Shown in pieces: positions 33,159 to 40,522 of a stretch of 45,821 nt of DNA. Source of the DNA: an uncultured Corynebacterium sp. (GTDB lineage: Bacteria; Actinomycetota; Actinomycetes; Mycobacteriales; Mycobacteriaceae). The notes under the pieces were generated by a model. That model ran no database searches. It saw only the letters and a program-made list of their open reading frames with translations, and was not told the origin of the DNA. The first letter of the stretch is position 1; every line of letters starts with the position of its first letter. The DNA lies in NCBI RefSeq assembly GCF_946221105.1, contig NZ_CAMICL010000015.1:1-45821 (forward strand). Direction: 5' to 3'. The position numbers were made by a program, and so were the translations under genes.

Positions 33159-34928
33159 TTATGCCTCGCGCGGTTCCCAGTCTCGCTCGGCGGCACGGTC
33201 CATGGCGTATTCGATCATGCCCACAAAGCGTTCGCGCCTATCAGCCACGAAGCCCTCCCAGTCCGAGGCCAGCACCAGCTCCGGATCCATCTCGTGGCCT
33301 TCAAGCATTGCGTCGAACTCGTCGTCTTCAAGCAGGGACTTCGACTGCAGGCGGGGCAGGTAGCGCTTCGGCTCGTTGCGCTCGATCACCACGTCGGTGC
33401 GCCGCCCCATCGGGGTGCGGTTGAGTACCGAATCGGCCAGCTCCGGGTCCTTGTCCAGCGCGCCGGTGACCGCCAAGTACTCAGTCGGGAACACCTGCCT
33501 GAACCGGGGCTGCAGCTGCCCCACCGTTGCCGTCGTGAACGGCTCAGCGGTGCGCCAATCGCGGGCGCCGCGCGCCATGAGCAGCGAGTACAGGCCGCGG
33601 GAGACACCGCTGTCCGGCCCGGCGGTGCGCAGGCGGGACTCGACAAACTGCGCATCCGCAACTGTGCGGGGCAGCTCGCCGGTGTCCCCGCGCACCCACG
33701 GCGTCACCTCGGTCACGTCCAGGCCGATGCGGATGGTGGGCGCGTGGGAGCCGTACAGCTCGCCGAACACGCCGCACCAGAACCAGCGGTTGAGCCGGTC
33801 GGCCGCCCCTTCGCGCTCGAGTGCGCCCGGATCCTCGGCCAGCCGCGCCAAGATCACCGCCAGCGGGATCAGCTGGGCCGGGTACGGCACCTGGTCCGCG
33901 GAGACGACGCGGCGCTCCTCCAAAAACTGCGCGGCGGCGAGGAAACCGTCCAGCATTTCGCCTGCGTGGGACCGGTACTGCTCCAGCGAAATGTCCAGAA
34001 TGTCGCCGCGGTGGCCCCGCGCCTGTCCCCTCCTGCTGGTCAACAGCAGCGACAGCGCGCGCAGGAACTCCACGCGGCCCACGCTGTCCAGCACAGGGTG
34101 TTCGCGCAGCTTGCGCTCCGTGTCACGCCAGCGCTCCGCCAGCACGAAGGACGGATCCTCGGATGCGAAGACCGCCGTGAGCAGTTCGAAGACGTCCATC
34201 TGCACACCGGCGGAATTGGCAAACGCGAAGATCTGGCCGACCCCAGCCTGCGTGGTTTCGCGGTCCACGCGGATCACCGGCACGTCGTAAGCCGGAAGCC
34301 CCCGCATGACCTGGTTGACAAAGCGCTTGACCGCACCCCGCAGCTGCTCGTCTTCGGTGTTCGCGGCCATGTCCACGAGCAGGTCGTTGCCCTCCGGCCA
34401 CAGCAGCATGCTCACCGGGATGACACCGTTATCTATATAGGCCTCGCGCGAATTCAGGGCGCCGTCGACGCCGGGGCCGAAGTGGGAGCGCACCTGCCCC
34501 TGCTCGTCCACGGCGAACAGCGCCTCCACCGGCATCGGGTCCGCGGACGCCGCGGCGCGCACGTCCACCATGAAGCGGCGGCGGATCGGCCGGCCCAAAT
34601 AGTCCACGGTGTGGACCTCGCCGTCGTCTTTGAACGCCTGGTAGAGCGAGGTCAGACGCTGCTGGCCGTCCAAAAGCAACAGCCCCGGCGCCACGCCGTG
34701 CACCTCCACGCCTTCGAGCGGGCGCGGCTTGAAACGCTGCTCGGTATTGCGCGTATCCAGCGCCAGGAATGAGCCCACCGGGTATCCGCGCAGCGCTGAC
34801 GTCACAAGGGTGCGCACCCTGTCGACGTCCCACAGGTACTCGCGCTGAAAGTCAGGTAGCTGCAGCTCTCCCCGCCCCGCGCGGGAAAACAGGTCTTTGA
34901 GTGAGTAGCTCGGCGTGGTGAAACCCAT
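33159..34928 (-). CDS. DUF262 domain protein
   Basis: A 589-residue cytosolic protein with an N-terminal DUF262 domain: residues 1-90 have LQLPDFQREYLWD, LRGYPVGSFLALD and the hallmark LLLDGQQRLTSLYQ. DUF262 is a ParB/Srx-like NTP-binding domain found in GmrSD-type modification-dependent nucleases and in some anti-phage proteins. The C-terminal part is in the place of DUF1524, but I see no His-x-His/HNH nuclease signature (the region reads VVIERNEPKRYLP). It may therefore lack cleavage activity or use other residues. It stands alone in an otherwise housekeeping block. ATG at 34928 gives the conserved start. Confidence 0.8.
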   Translation of the reverse strand: MGFTTPSYSLKDLFSRAGRGELQLPDFQREYLWDVDRVRTLVTSALRGYPVGSFLALDTRNTEQRFKPRPLEGVEVHGVAPGLLLLDGQQRLTSLYQAFKDDGEVHTVDYLGRPIRRRFMVDVRAAASADPMPVEALFAVDEQGQVRSHFGPGVDGALNSREAYIDNGVIPVSMLLWPEGNDLLVDMAANTEDEQLRGAVKRFVNQVMRGLPAYDVPVIRVDRETTQAGVGQIFAFANSAGVQMDVFELLTAVFASEDPSFVLAERWRDTERKLREHPVLDSVGRVEFLRALSLLLTSRRGQARGHRGDILDISLEQYRSHAGEMLDGFLAAAQFLEERRVVSADQVPYPAQLIPLAVILARLAEDPGALEREGAADRLNRWFWCGVFGELYGSHAPTIRIGLDVTEVTPWVRGDTGELPRTVADAQFVESRLRTAGPDSGVSRGLYSLLMARGARDWRTAEPFTTATVGQLQPRFRQVFPTEYLAVTGALDKDPELADSVLNRTPMGRRTDVVIERNEPKRYLPRLQSKSLLEDDEFDAMLEGHEMDPELVLASDWEGFVADRRERFVGMIEYAMDRAAERDWEPREA

Positions 34929-34950
34929 GGCACCCAAGCGTAGTGCAGTT

Positions 34951-35841
34951 TCAGCACACGTTCTCGTGGCCGATGTGCTCGGGCGGCTCAATCTGCACCG
35001 TCGCGTGCTCCACCCCGAGCTGCGCCAGGGTGTCCTGCACCCGATCCAGCAGCTGGTCCCGGTCGACACCTGCGCCCGCCACCACGTGCACCGTGGCCAG
35101 CACGCTCACCCCGTCCAGCGACCACAGATGCAGGTCGTGCGTGTCCGTTGCCCCGTCGACCTGCTGCAATGCGCGCTCCACCTCGTCCGCGTCGAAGCCT
35201 GCCGGGACGTGCTCCAGCATCACGCGGGCGGAGCGCACCATCAGCTGCCACGCCCGCGGCAGCACCAGCGCCGCGATGACGAGCGACGCAACCACGTCCG
35301 CTCCGGTAAACCCTGTCAGCGCGATCACCGCGCCTGCCGCGAGCACCGCAATGGAGCCGAACATGTCCACCAGCACGTGCAGGTACGCACCCTGCACGTT
35401 GATGGATCCCTCCCGGTGGCGCGCAAGCACCCACGCCGAGGCTGCGTTGGCTATCAAGCCAATTAACGCGACGGCCATCATCGGCGCCGTCTCCACCGGC
35501 TGCGGGTCGCGCAGCCTGCGCACCGCCTCCACCACAATCCACACGGAGATGCTCAGCACCGCCACCGCGTTGATCAGGGCGGCGAGCACCTCCACGCGCC
35601 GGTAGCCGTACGTCGCGGTCGCCGACGCGGCCTTCTGGCCGACGATGATGGCGATCAGGGAGATGATCAGTCCCGCGGCGTCGGAAAGCATGTGCATCGC
35701 GTCCGCAAGCAACGCCATCGATCCAGAGAGCAACCCGCCGGCAACCTCCGCGACAAACACCGTGCCGGTGATCGCGAGCGCGACCGCGAGGGCTCGCAGC
35801 GGTGCGCCGTGGGCGTGGTCGTGGTGTGCGTGGTCGTGCAT
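34951..35841 (-). CDS. Cation diffusion facilitator, probable zinc exporter
   Basis: A 296-residue CDF-family exporter that swaps divalent metal for protons. The His-rich N-terminus (HDHAHHDHAHG) precedes six membrane segments. The transport site is H-x3-D in TM2 (DAMHMLSDAAG) and in TM5 (HVLVDMFGS), the HD-HD arrangement of zinc transporters. The cytosolic domain (about 210-290) has HDLHLWSLDGVSVLATVHV. ATG at 35841 has AAGGGG upstream. A copy of the GC(C/T)TATCGACG word lies 20 bases before the start. Confidence 0.88.
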   Translation of the reverse strand: MHDHAHHDHAHGAPLRALAVALAITGTVFVAEVAGGLLSGSMALLADAMHMLSDAAGLIISLIAIIVGQKAASATATYGYRRVEVLAALINAVAVLSISVWIVVEAVRRLRDPQPVETAPMMAVALIGLIANAASAWVLARHREGSINVQGAYLHVLVDMFGSIAVLAAGAVIALTGFTGADVVASLVIAALVLPRAWQLMVRSARVMLEHVPAGFDADEVERALQQVDGATDTHDLHLWSLDGVSVLATVHVVAGAGVDRDQLLDRVQDTLAQLGVEHATVQIEPPEHIGHENVC

Positions 35842-36111
35842 CTCCGGTCCCCTTCACATTGCCTATCGACGACCTACGGTATGCGCCGTTTCGCTTAATG
35901 ACAACTAATTGAAAACCATTCCGTTCGGTCGCAGTCACCCCACAAGCGCAGGGAAAACGCAGAAGACAATGAGACGTGTAGCACACATCGCGCAGAGGCG
36001 CATGCGAAAATTTTGTTACAGTGGGCGGTCGTTCACCGTGGATGCTGGTGTAGCCCTGCGTCCAACGGAGACGTTATGCCAGCACTTGTGTTAGCACGAA
36101 AGGAATTTACA
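35842..36111. promoter_or_regulatory. Divergent control region, CDF exporter / LEA-like gene
   Basis: A 270-base gene-free region. The left end holds the CDF promoter side with the word GCCTATCGACG (35861-35871). An AT-rich stretch around 35896-35922 (AATGACAACTAATTGAAAACC) may be an operator. On the right, TTTTGTTACAGT (36010-36021) looks like a -10 region for the + strand gene, giving a leader of about 85 bases. Confidence 0.35.
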
Positions 36112-36735
36112 ATGAACAACCCCATCGATCCGAAGCGCAACCCGAAGGACTTTGCCAAGGATGCTAAGGACTTCGGCCAGGACAAGCTCCACGACGCCAA
36201 GGACTTCGGCCAGGACAAGCTGAACGACCTGCGCGGCCGTGGCGACGTTGACGGCGTCAAGGAAGTTAAGGACGTCAACGTCGACCGCTCCAACGTCGAG
36301 CGCGTCAACGTTGACCGCACCGACGTTGAGCCGAACAAGGACGTCCGCGTTGAGCGCACCACCACCGAGCGCACCGCTACTACCCCGGCTCGTTCCACCG
36401 CTGGCTCCACTGCGGTGACCGAGGAGTCCAACGGTGGCGGCGGCTGGTGGAAGTGGCTGCTCGGCCTGCTGGTCGCGCTGCTGCTGCTGTGGCTGCTGTG
36501 GTCCCTGTTCTCCGGCGACAACGGCGAGGGCGGCACCGTGACCTCGACCACCACCGCCGCTACCGAGGTTGTCTCCGAGACCACCACCCTCGACGGCGCT
36601 GAGGAGTCCGCTGCTGCTGGCGCTGAGGAGTCCGCAGCTGAGCCGGCAGACGAGACGGTCACCGAGACCAACATCGTCGACGAGATCACCGAGACCCTCG
36701 CACCGGAGGGCGCTGAGGCTGAGCCGACCAACTAG
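36112..36735 (+). CDS. Single-pass protein with LEA-like N-terminal repeats
   Basis: A 207-residue protein with no cleavable signal. Residues 1-100 are charged and repetitive: a KDAKDFGQDKLHD-type unit occurs twice, followed by VDR/VER-type repeats (VNVDRSNVERVNVDRTDVE), resembling LEA/CsbD-like stress proteins. A Gly-Trp-rich border (GGGGWWKWLLGLL) leads into one membrane segment (about 112-132), then an acidic Thr/Glu/Ala tail. With the basic-acidic part first, the topology is probably N-in, C-out. AAAGGA precedes the ATG at 36112; a strong terminator follows, so it is monocistronic. Function unknown; envelope stress protection is a guess. Confidence 0.75.
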   Translation: MNNPIDPKRNPKDFAKDAKDFGQDKLHDAKDFGQDKLNDLRGRGDVDGVKEVKDVNVDRSNVERVNVDRTDVEPNKDVRVERTTTERTATTPARSTAGSTAVTEESNGGGGWWKWLLGLLVALLLLWLLWSLFSGDNGEGGTVTSTTTAATEVVSETTTLDGAEESAAAGAEESAAEPADETVTETNIVDEITETLAPEGAEAEPTN

Positions 36736-36756
36736 TCGCTAGCTAGATAAGCTTCA

Positions 36757-36790
36757 CCCCGCGTCTCCCAATCGGGAGCGCGGGGTTTTT
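36757..36790 (+). terminator. Strong intrinsic terminator
   Basis: CCCCGCG-T-CTCCC, loop AATC, GGGAG-CGCGGGG, then five T. It ends the LEA-like gene and lies just before the convergent end of ilvC. Confidence 0.92.
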
Positions 36791-36803
36791 GCTGTCTGCC
36801 GGT

Positions 36804-37820
36804 TTAGCGGGCGGTGTCGGTGAGCGGGTTCTTCACCCAGCTCATCATGTCGCGCAGCTCTTCGCCGGTCTTTTCAATCGGGTGCTCGGAGACCTTCGCG
36901 CGCAGGTCCTCCAGCTCCTTGTTGCCGCCCTCGACGTTGGCGACGAGGCGCTTGGTGAATGTGCCATCCTGAATGTCCTTGAGCACCTCGCGCATGCGGT
37001 CCTTCGCGCCGGCGTCGATGATGCGCGGGCCAGAGAGGTAGCCGCCGAACTCCGCGGTGTCCGAGATGGAGTAGTTCATGTTGGCCAGGCCGCCCTCGTA
37101 GATCAGGTCCACGATCAGCTTCATCTCGTGCAGGCACTCGAAGTAGGCCATCTCCGGCTCGTAGCCGGCCTCGGTGAGCACCTCGAAGCCGGACATGATC
37201 AGGTCCTCCAGGCCGCCGCAGAGCACGGCCTGCTCACCGAACAGGTCGGTGACGGTCTCCGCCTCGAAGGTGGTCGGGATGACGCCCGCGCGGGCGCCGC
37301 CAATAGCCGCGGCGTAGGACAGGGCGAGCTCCTTGCCGTTGCCCTGCGGGTCCTGCTCCACCGCGATGAGCGCCGGCACACCCTTGCCGTCGGCGAAGGT
37401 GCGGCGGACCAGGTGGCCCGGGCCCTTCGGCGCGACCATGGCGACGGTGATGTTGTCCGCCGGTGTAATCAGGTCGAAGTGGATGTTCAGGCCGTGGCCG
37501 AAGAACAGCGCGTCGCCGTCCTTGAGGTTCGGCTCGATGTCCTCGGTGAAGATCTGGGCCTGGGAGGTGTCCGGGGCCAGCAGCATGATCACGTCGGCCC
37601 ACTCGGCGGCCTCCGCGTTGGTCTTGACCTCGAAGCCGGCTTCGCGCGCCTTGTCGGCGGACTTGGAGCCTTCGCGCAGGCCGACGACCACCTCAACGCC
37701 GGATTCGCGCAGATTCTGCGCGTGGGCGTGGCCCTGGGAACCGTATCCGATGATGGCGACCTTCTTGCCCTGGATCAGGGACAGGTCTGCATCGTTGTCG
37801 TAGAGCACGTCGATTGCCAT
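36804..37820 (-). CDS. ilvC: Ketol-acid reductoisomerase
   Basis: A 338-residue short-form NADPH enzyme converting acetolactate or acetohydroxybutyrate to the dihydroxy acids of valine and isoleucine synthesis. The Rossmann motif is IIGYGSQGHAHAQNLRESG. The catalytic C-terminal domain has TTFEAETVTDLFGEQAVLCGG and YEGGLANMNYSISDTAE with the metal-binding acids. ATG at 37820 fits the family N-terminus (MAIDVLYDNDAD); an upstream ATG at 37856 is rejected. It follows ilvN by about 70 bases and has its own promoter there. Confidence 0.97.
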   Translation of the reverse strand: MAIDVLYDNDADLSLIQGKKVAIIGYGSQGHAHAQNLRESGVEVVVGLREGSKSADKAREAGFEVKTNAEAAEWADVIMLLAPDTSQAQIFTEDIEPNLKDGDALFFGHGLNIHFDLITPADNITVAMVAPKGPGHLVRRTFADGKGVPALIAVEQDPQGNGKELALSYAAAIGGARAGVIPTTFEAETVTDLFGEQAVLCGGLEDLIMSGFEVLTEAGYEPEMAYFECLHEMKLIVDLIYEGGLANMNYSISDTAEFGGYLSGPRIIDAGAKDRMREVLKDIQDGTFTKRLVANVEGGNKELEDLRAKVSEHPIEKTGEELRDMMSWVKNPLTDTAR

Positions 37821-37845
37821 GTGTACGTCACTTCCTTCATTCTGT

Positions 37846-37880
37846 GAGACGGTCATTTCACATTATGACACAACCGTCTC
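37846..37880 (-). promoter_or_regulatory. Internal ilvC promoter inside an inverted repeat
   Basis: GAGACGGT (37846-37853) and ACCGTCTC (37873-37880) form a perfect 8-base inverted repeat. Inside it, on the minus strand, TGTCATAAT is an extended -10 (CATAAT, 37867-37862). This fits a separate ilvC promoter, as known in C. glutamicum. Confidence 0.5.
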
Positions 37881-37893
37881 GGGTTTTTAAGAT

Positions 37894-38412
37894 TTACTCT
37901 GACTTTGCCATTGTCTTGGATCCGCGCGACAGCGCCACCGAGCCCGAGCGCGCCAACTCGCGGATCCCGAAGGAGTCCATCACCTCAAGAAACGCCTTGA
38001 GCTTGGCGGAGTTGCCGGTGGCCTCGATGATCACGGAGTCCACCGCCACGTCGATCACGCGGGCGCGGAACAGGTTGGCGGCGTCCACCACCTGCGGGCG
38101 GGTCAGGTTGTCCGCGTTGACCTTCACCAAAAGCAGCTGGCGGCCGACCGACGTGGCGTCGTCAAGCTCGAGCACCTTGTGCACCTGGATGAGTTTGTAC
38201 AGCTGCTTAGTGATCTGCTCCACGGAGTGGGGCGTCGCGTCCACGACGACGGTGAGGCGGTTGATGCCCTCCTTCGCCGTCTTCGCGGAGACGAGGGAGA
38301 CCAGGTTGTAGCCGCGGCGGGTAAACAGCGCGGTGACGCGGGTGATGATGCCGTCGACGTCGTCGACGAGTACCGACAGCGTGTGGCGGGTGATCTGTTC
38401 GGGCTGTGCCAT
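37894..38412 (-). CDS. ilvN: Acetolactate synthase small subunit
   Basis: The 172-residue regulatory subunit that gives acetohydroxyacid synthase its valine/leucine/isoleucine feedback control. The N-terminal ACT domain is typical: RHTLSVLVDDVDGIITRVTALFTRRGYNLVSL, then NRLTVVVD; the C-terminal domain has ELARSGSVALSRG. The start at 38412 lies two bases before the stop of ilvB (38415), so it is translationally coupled to the catalytic subunit. Confidence 0.96.
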   Translation of the reverse strand: MAQPEQITRHTLSVLVDDVDGIITRVTALFTRRGYNLVSLVSAKTAKEGINRLTVVVDATPHSVEQITKQLYKLIQVHKVLELDDATSVGRQLLLVKVNADNLTRPQVVDAANLFRARVIDVAVDSVIIEATGNSAKLKAFLEVMDSFGIRELARSGSVALSRGSKTMAKSE

Positions 38413-38414
38413 GG

Positions 38415-40241
38415 TTAGTTTCCCTCCTGCTCGAGCGCTTCGATGGTGTCGTTGATGGCCTCCGGCGTCTCCGCCGCAGACTCCTCCTCGCCGAAGAACG
38501 GGCGCATGCCGCGCGCGTACTCGATGTCGGAGTTGGAGGTGCCGGCCGCGATCATCGGCCACACCTGCGCGTCCTCGCCGACGACGAACTCGACCACCAC
38601 CGGACGGTCGTTGATCTCGCGGGCGCGCTGGATCGCCTCTTCCACCTCGTCGGCGGAGGTGACGCGGAACGACACCGCGCCGAGCGCCTCGGACAGCTTC
38701 ACAAAATCCGGGACGTAGACCTCGCCGCCGAGCTTGGTGTGCGAATAGTGCCCGTCGTAGAACAGGGTCTGCCACTGGCGCACCATGCCCAGGTTGCCGT
38801 TGTTGATCAACGCCACCTTGATGGGGAATCCCTCGAGGGCGGCGGTGGTGATCTCCTGGTTGGTCATCTGGAAACAGCCGTCGCCGTCGATGGCCCAGAC
38901 CTCTTTATCCGGCATCGCCGCTTTCGCGCCCATCGCGGCCGGGATGGAAAAGCCCATCGTGCCGGCGCCGCCGGAGTTGATCCAATGGCGCGGCTTGTCG
39001 TAGTCGATGAACTGGGCCGCCCACATCTGGTGCTGGCCCACGCCCGAGACGTAGATCGCGTCAGACCCGGCGGTCTTGGACAGCGTCTCCAGCACGTACT
39101 GGGGTGCCAGCGTGCCGTCGGTGTGGGGCTCGTAGCCACGCGGGAAGCGCTCCTTCAGGTCCGTCGAGCGGTTGATCCACGGTTTGATGCTGGGCGCCTT
39201 GACCTTGTCCTTTTCTTCGAAGTAGTCGGTCAGTTCGGACAGCACCCGCTTGGCGTCGCCGACGATGGGCACGTCCACCGGGCGGATCTTGCCCACCTCG
39301 GCCGGGTCGATGTCGGCGTGGATGACTTTCGCGTGCGGGGCGAAGGTCTCGGTGTCGCCGGTGACGCGGTCGTCGAAACGCGCGCCGATCGCGATGAGCA
39401 GGTCGGACTCCTGGAACGCGCCCACCGCCGGCACAGTGCCGTGCATGCCGGGCATGCCCAGGTAGAGCGGGTGGTCGTGCGGGAACGTCCCGAGCGCCAT
39501 CAGGGTGGTCACCACCGGAATGCCTGTGGCCTCCACAAACTTGGCCAGCTGCTTATGCGCGTTCGCCTTGACCACGCCGCCGCCGATGTAGAGCACCGGG
39601 CGCTTGGCCTTGGCAATCATCTTCGCGGCCTGCGCGATCTGGCGGTTGTGCGGCTTCGTGTTCGGCTTGTAGCCCGGCAGGTCCACCTTCGGCGGCCAGG
39701 CAAACTCGATCTCCGCGTTCTGCATGTCCTTCGGGATGTCCACCAGCACCGGGCCGGGGCGGCCGGTCGAGGCGATGTGGAACGCCGCGGCGATTGCGCT
39801 GGGGATCTCCTCCGCCTTGGACACCATGAGGTTGTGCTTGGTAATCGGCATGGTCACGCCGCGGATGTCCGCCTCTTGGAACGCGTCGGTGCCCAACAGC
39901 GGCGAGCCGACCTGGCCGGTGATGGCCACCATCGGCACCGAATCCAGGTAAGCGTCCGCGATCGGGGTGACCAGGTTGGTCGCGCCCGGGCCGGAGGTGG
40001 CGATGCACACACCCACGTTGCCGGAGGCCACCGCGTAGCCTTCCGCGGCGTGTCCTGCACCCTGCTCGTGGCGCACGAGCACGTGGCGCAGTTTCTCGGC
40101 GCGGAACAGCGCGTCGTACAGCGGGAGCACTGCACCACCGGGCAGACCGAACACGATCTCGGTGCCCAGTTCCTCGAGGCTGCGCACGACGGCGTCCGCA
40201 CCCGTCATGCGTTCGGGCTTTCTTTTCTTTGAAGCTGCCAC
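38415..40241 (-). CDS. ilvB: Acetolactate synthase large subunit
   Basis: The 608-residue thiamine-diphosphate enzyme making acetolactate and acetohydroxybutyrate. The catalytic Glu is in LVRHEQGAGHAAEGYA, the FAD region includes IGARFDDRVTGD, and the ThDP/Mg motif is GDGCFQMTNQE...NNGNLG. GTG at 40241 is chosen because AAGGAG lies at ideal spacing; it begins VAASKKRKPERMTGADAVV. The leader upstream contains a leader peptide and terminator, so ilvBNC is controlled by attenuation as well as by end-product inhibition through ilvN. Confidence 0.96.
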   Translation of the reverse strand: MAASKKRKPERMTGADAVVRSLEELGTEIVFGLPGGAVLPLYDALFRAEKLRHVLVRHEQGAGHAAEGYAVASGNVGVCIATSGPGATNLVTPIADAYLDSVPMVAITGQVGSPLLGTDAFQEADIRGVTMPITKHNLMVSKAEEIPSAIAAAFHIASTGRPGPVLVDIPKDMQNAEIEFAWPPKVDLPGYKPNTKPHNRQIAQAAKMIAKAKRPVLYIGGGVVKANAHKQLAKFVEATGIPVVTTLMALGTFPHDHPLYLGMPGMHGTVPAVGAFQESDLLIAIGARFDDRVTGDTETFAPHAKVIHADIDPAEVGKIRPVDVPIVGDAKRVLSELTDYFEEKDKVKAPSIKPWINRSTDLKERFPRGYEPHTDGTLAPQYVLETLSKTAGSDAIYVSGVGQHQMWAAQFIDYDKPRHWINSGGAGTMGFSIPAAMGAKAAMPDKEVWAIDGDGCFQMTNQEITTAALEGFPIKVALINNGNLGMVRQWQTLFYDGHYSHTKLGGEVYVPDFVKLSEALGAVSFRVTSADEVEEAIQRAREINDRPVVVEFVVGEDAQVWPMIAAGTSNSDIEYARGMRPFFGEEESAAETPEAINDTIEALEQEGN

Positions 40242-40290
40242 GTGAAGGCTCCTTGTTAGCTCGACTCTGCTTGTCAATCGCGATCTCATA

Positions 40291-40375
40291 CAACAAAAGC
40301 CCCCGGTGAGCGATGTGCTCTCGAGGGCGCTTGGTGTGTCAGCGGCGTGTAAAACGCACCCGCTACGGCAAGCGC
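40291..40375 (-). promoter_or_regulatory. ilvB transcription attenuator
   Basis: On the minus strand, GCGCTTG (40375-40369) can pair with CAAGCGC (40333-40327), extended inside by AGCGG/CCGCT. The last four bases of that stem (GCGC) are also the start of a terminator stem, GCGCCCTCGAGAGC...GCTCACCGGGGGC (40330-40299), followed by TTTTGTTG (40298-40291). The two structures exclude each other, the expected design of an attenuator. The first strand of the upper stem overlaps the end of the leader peptide gene. Confidence 0.75.
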
Positions 40376-40413
40376 CGTCGGGAGAGAAAAATTACAAGTC
40401 GCTCGTTGATCAC
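40363..40413 (-). CDS. ilvB leader peptide
   Basis: A 16-residue frame MINERLVIFLSRRRLP with GTG start and TAG stop. It contains consecutive Leu-Val-Ile-Phe-Leu codons (CTT GTA ATT TTT CTC), of which CTT, GTA and ATT are rare in this genome, and ends RRRLP. The C. glutamicum ilvB leader peptide, known to be made without a ribosome-binding site, ends in the same way as I recall it. Slow translation when Val, Leu or Ile is scarce would stall the ribosome over the first strand of the alternative stem and prevent the terminator. Confidence 0.8.
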   Translation of the reverse strand: MINERLVIFLSRRRLP

Positions 40414-40427
40414 GATTTTGAACTGTA
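40413..40427 (-). promoter_or_regulatory. ilvBNC promoter -10
   Basis: TACAGT (40427-40422, minus strand) is followed by eight bases and the GTG of the leader peptide, so transcription starts at or next to the leader peptide codon. No clear -35 hexamer is visible. Confidence 0.55.
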
Positions 40428-40483
40428 GTGTCCCAGACAACATCTCGGGAGTTTTTATTCACGTATTTAAATTGCGGGCCATT

Positions 40484-40522
40484 GCTTATCGACGCACCAA
40501 AGGTGACTACCATCGCCAACTA
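40484..40522 (+). promoter_or_regulatory. Promoter of the PH-like membrane protein, leaderless
   Basis: TACCAT (40508-40513) lies eight bases before ATG at 40522, with no Shine-Dalgarno. The repeated word GCTTATCGACG (40484-40494) covers the stretch 14-24 bases upstream of the -10, near the -35 position. Confidence 0.45.

Noticed and set aside
31197..34772. Very long open frame (about 1190 codons) on the + strand
   Set aside because: It is antisense to the lipoproteins, leuB and the DUF262 gene, all of which have recognisable domains; the high GC content keeps the opposite frame open. Its translation is His/Arg/Gly-rich and low in recognisable pattern.
35896..35922. Zur-like sequence (TTGAAAACCATT) before the CDF exporter
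   Set aside because: Only a partial half-site match, and zinc exporters are not normally repressed by Zur; kept only as an unspecified AT-rich element.
38406..40232. Long + strand frame of about 608 codons
   Set aside because: Exact antisense shadow of ilvB, which is unmistakable.
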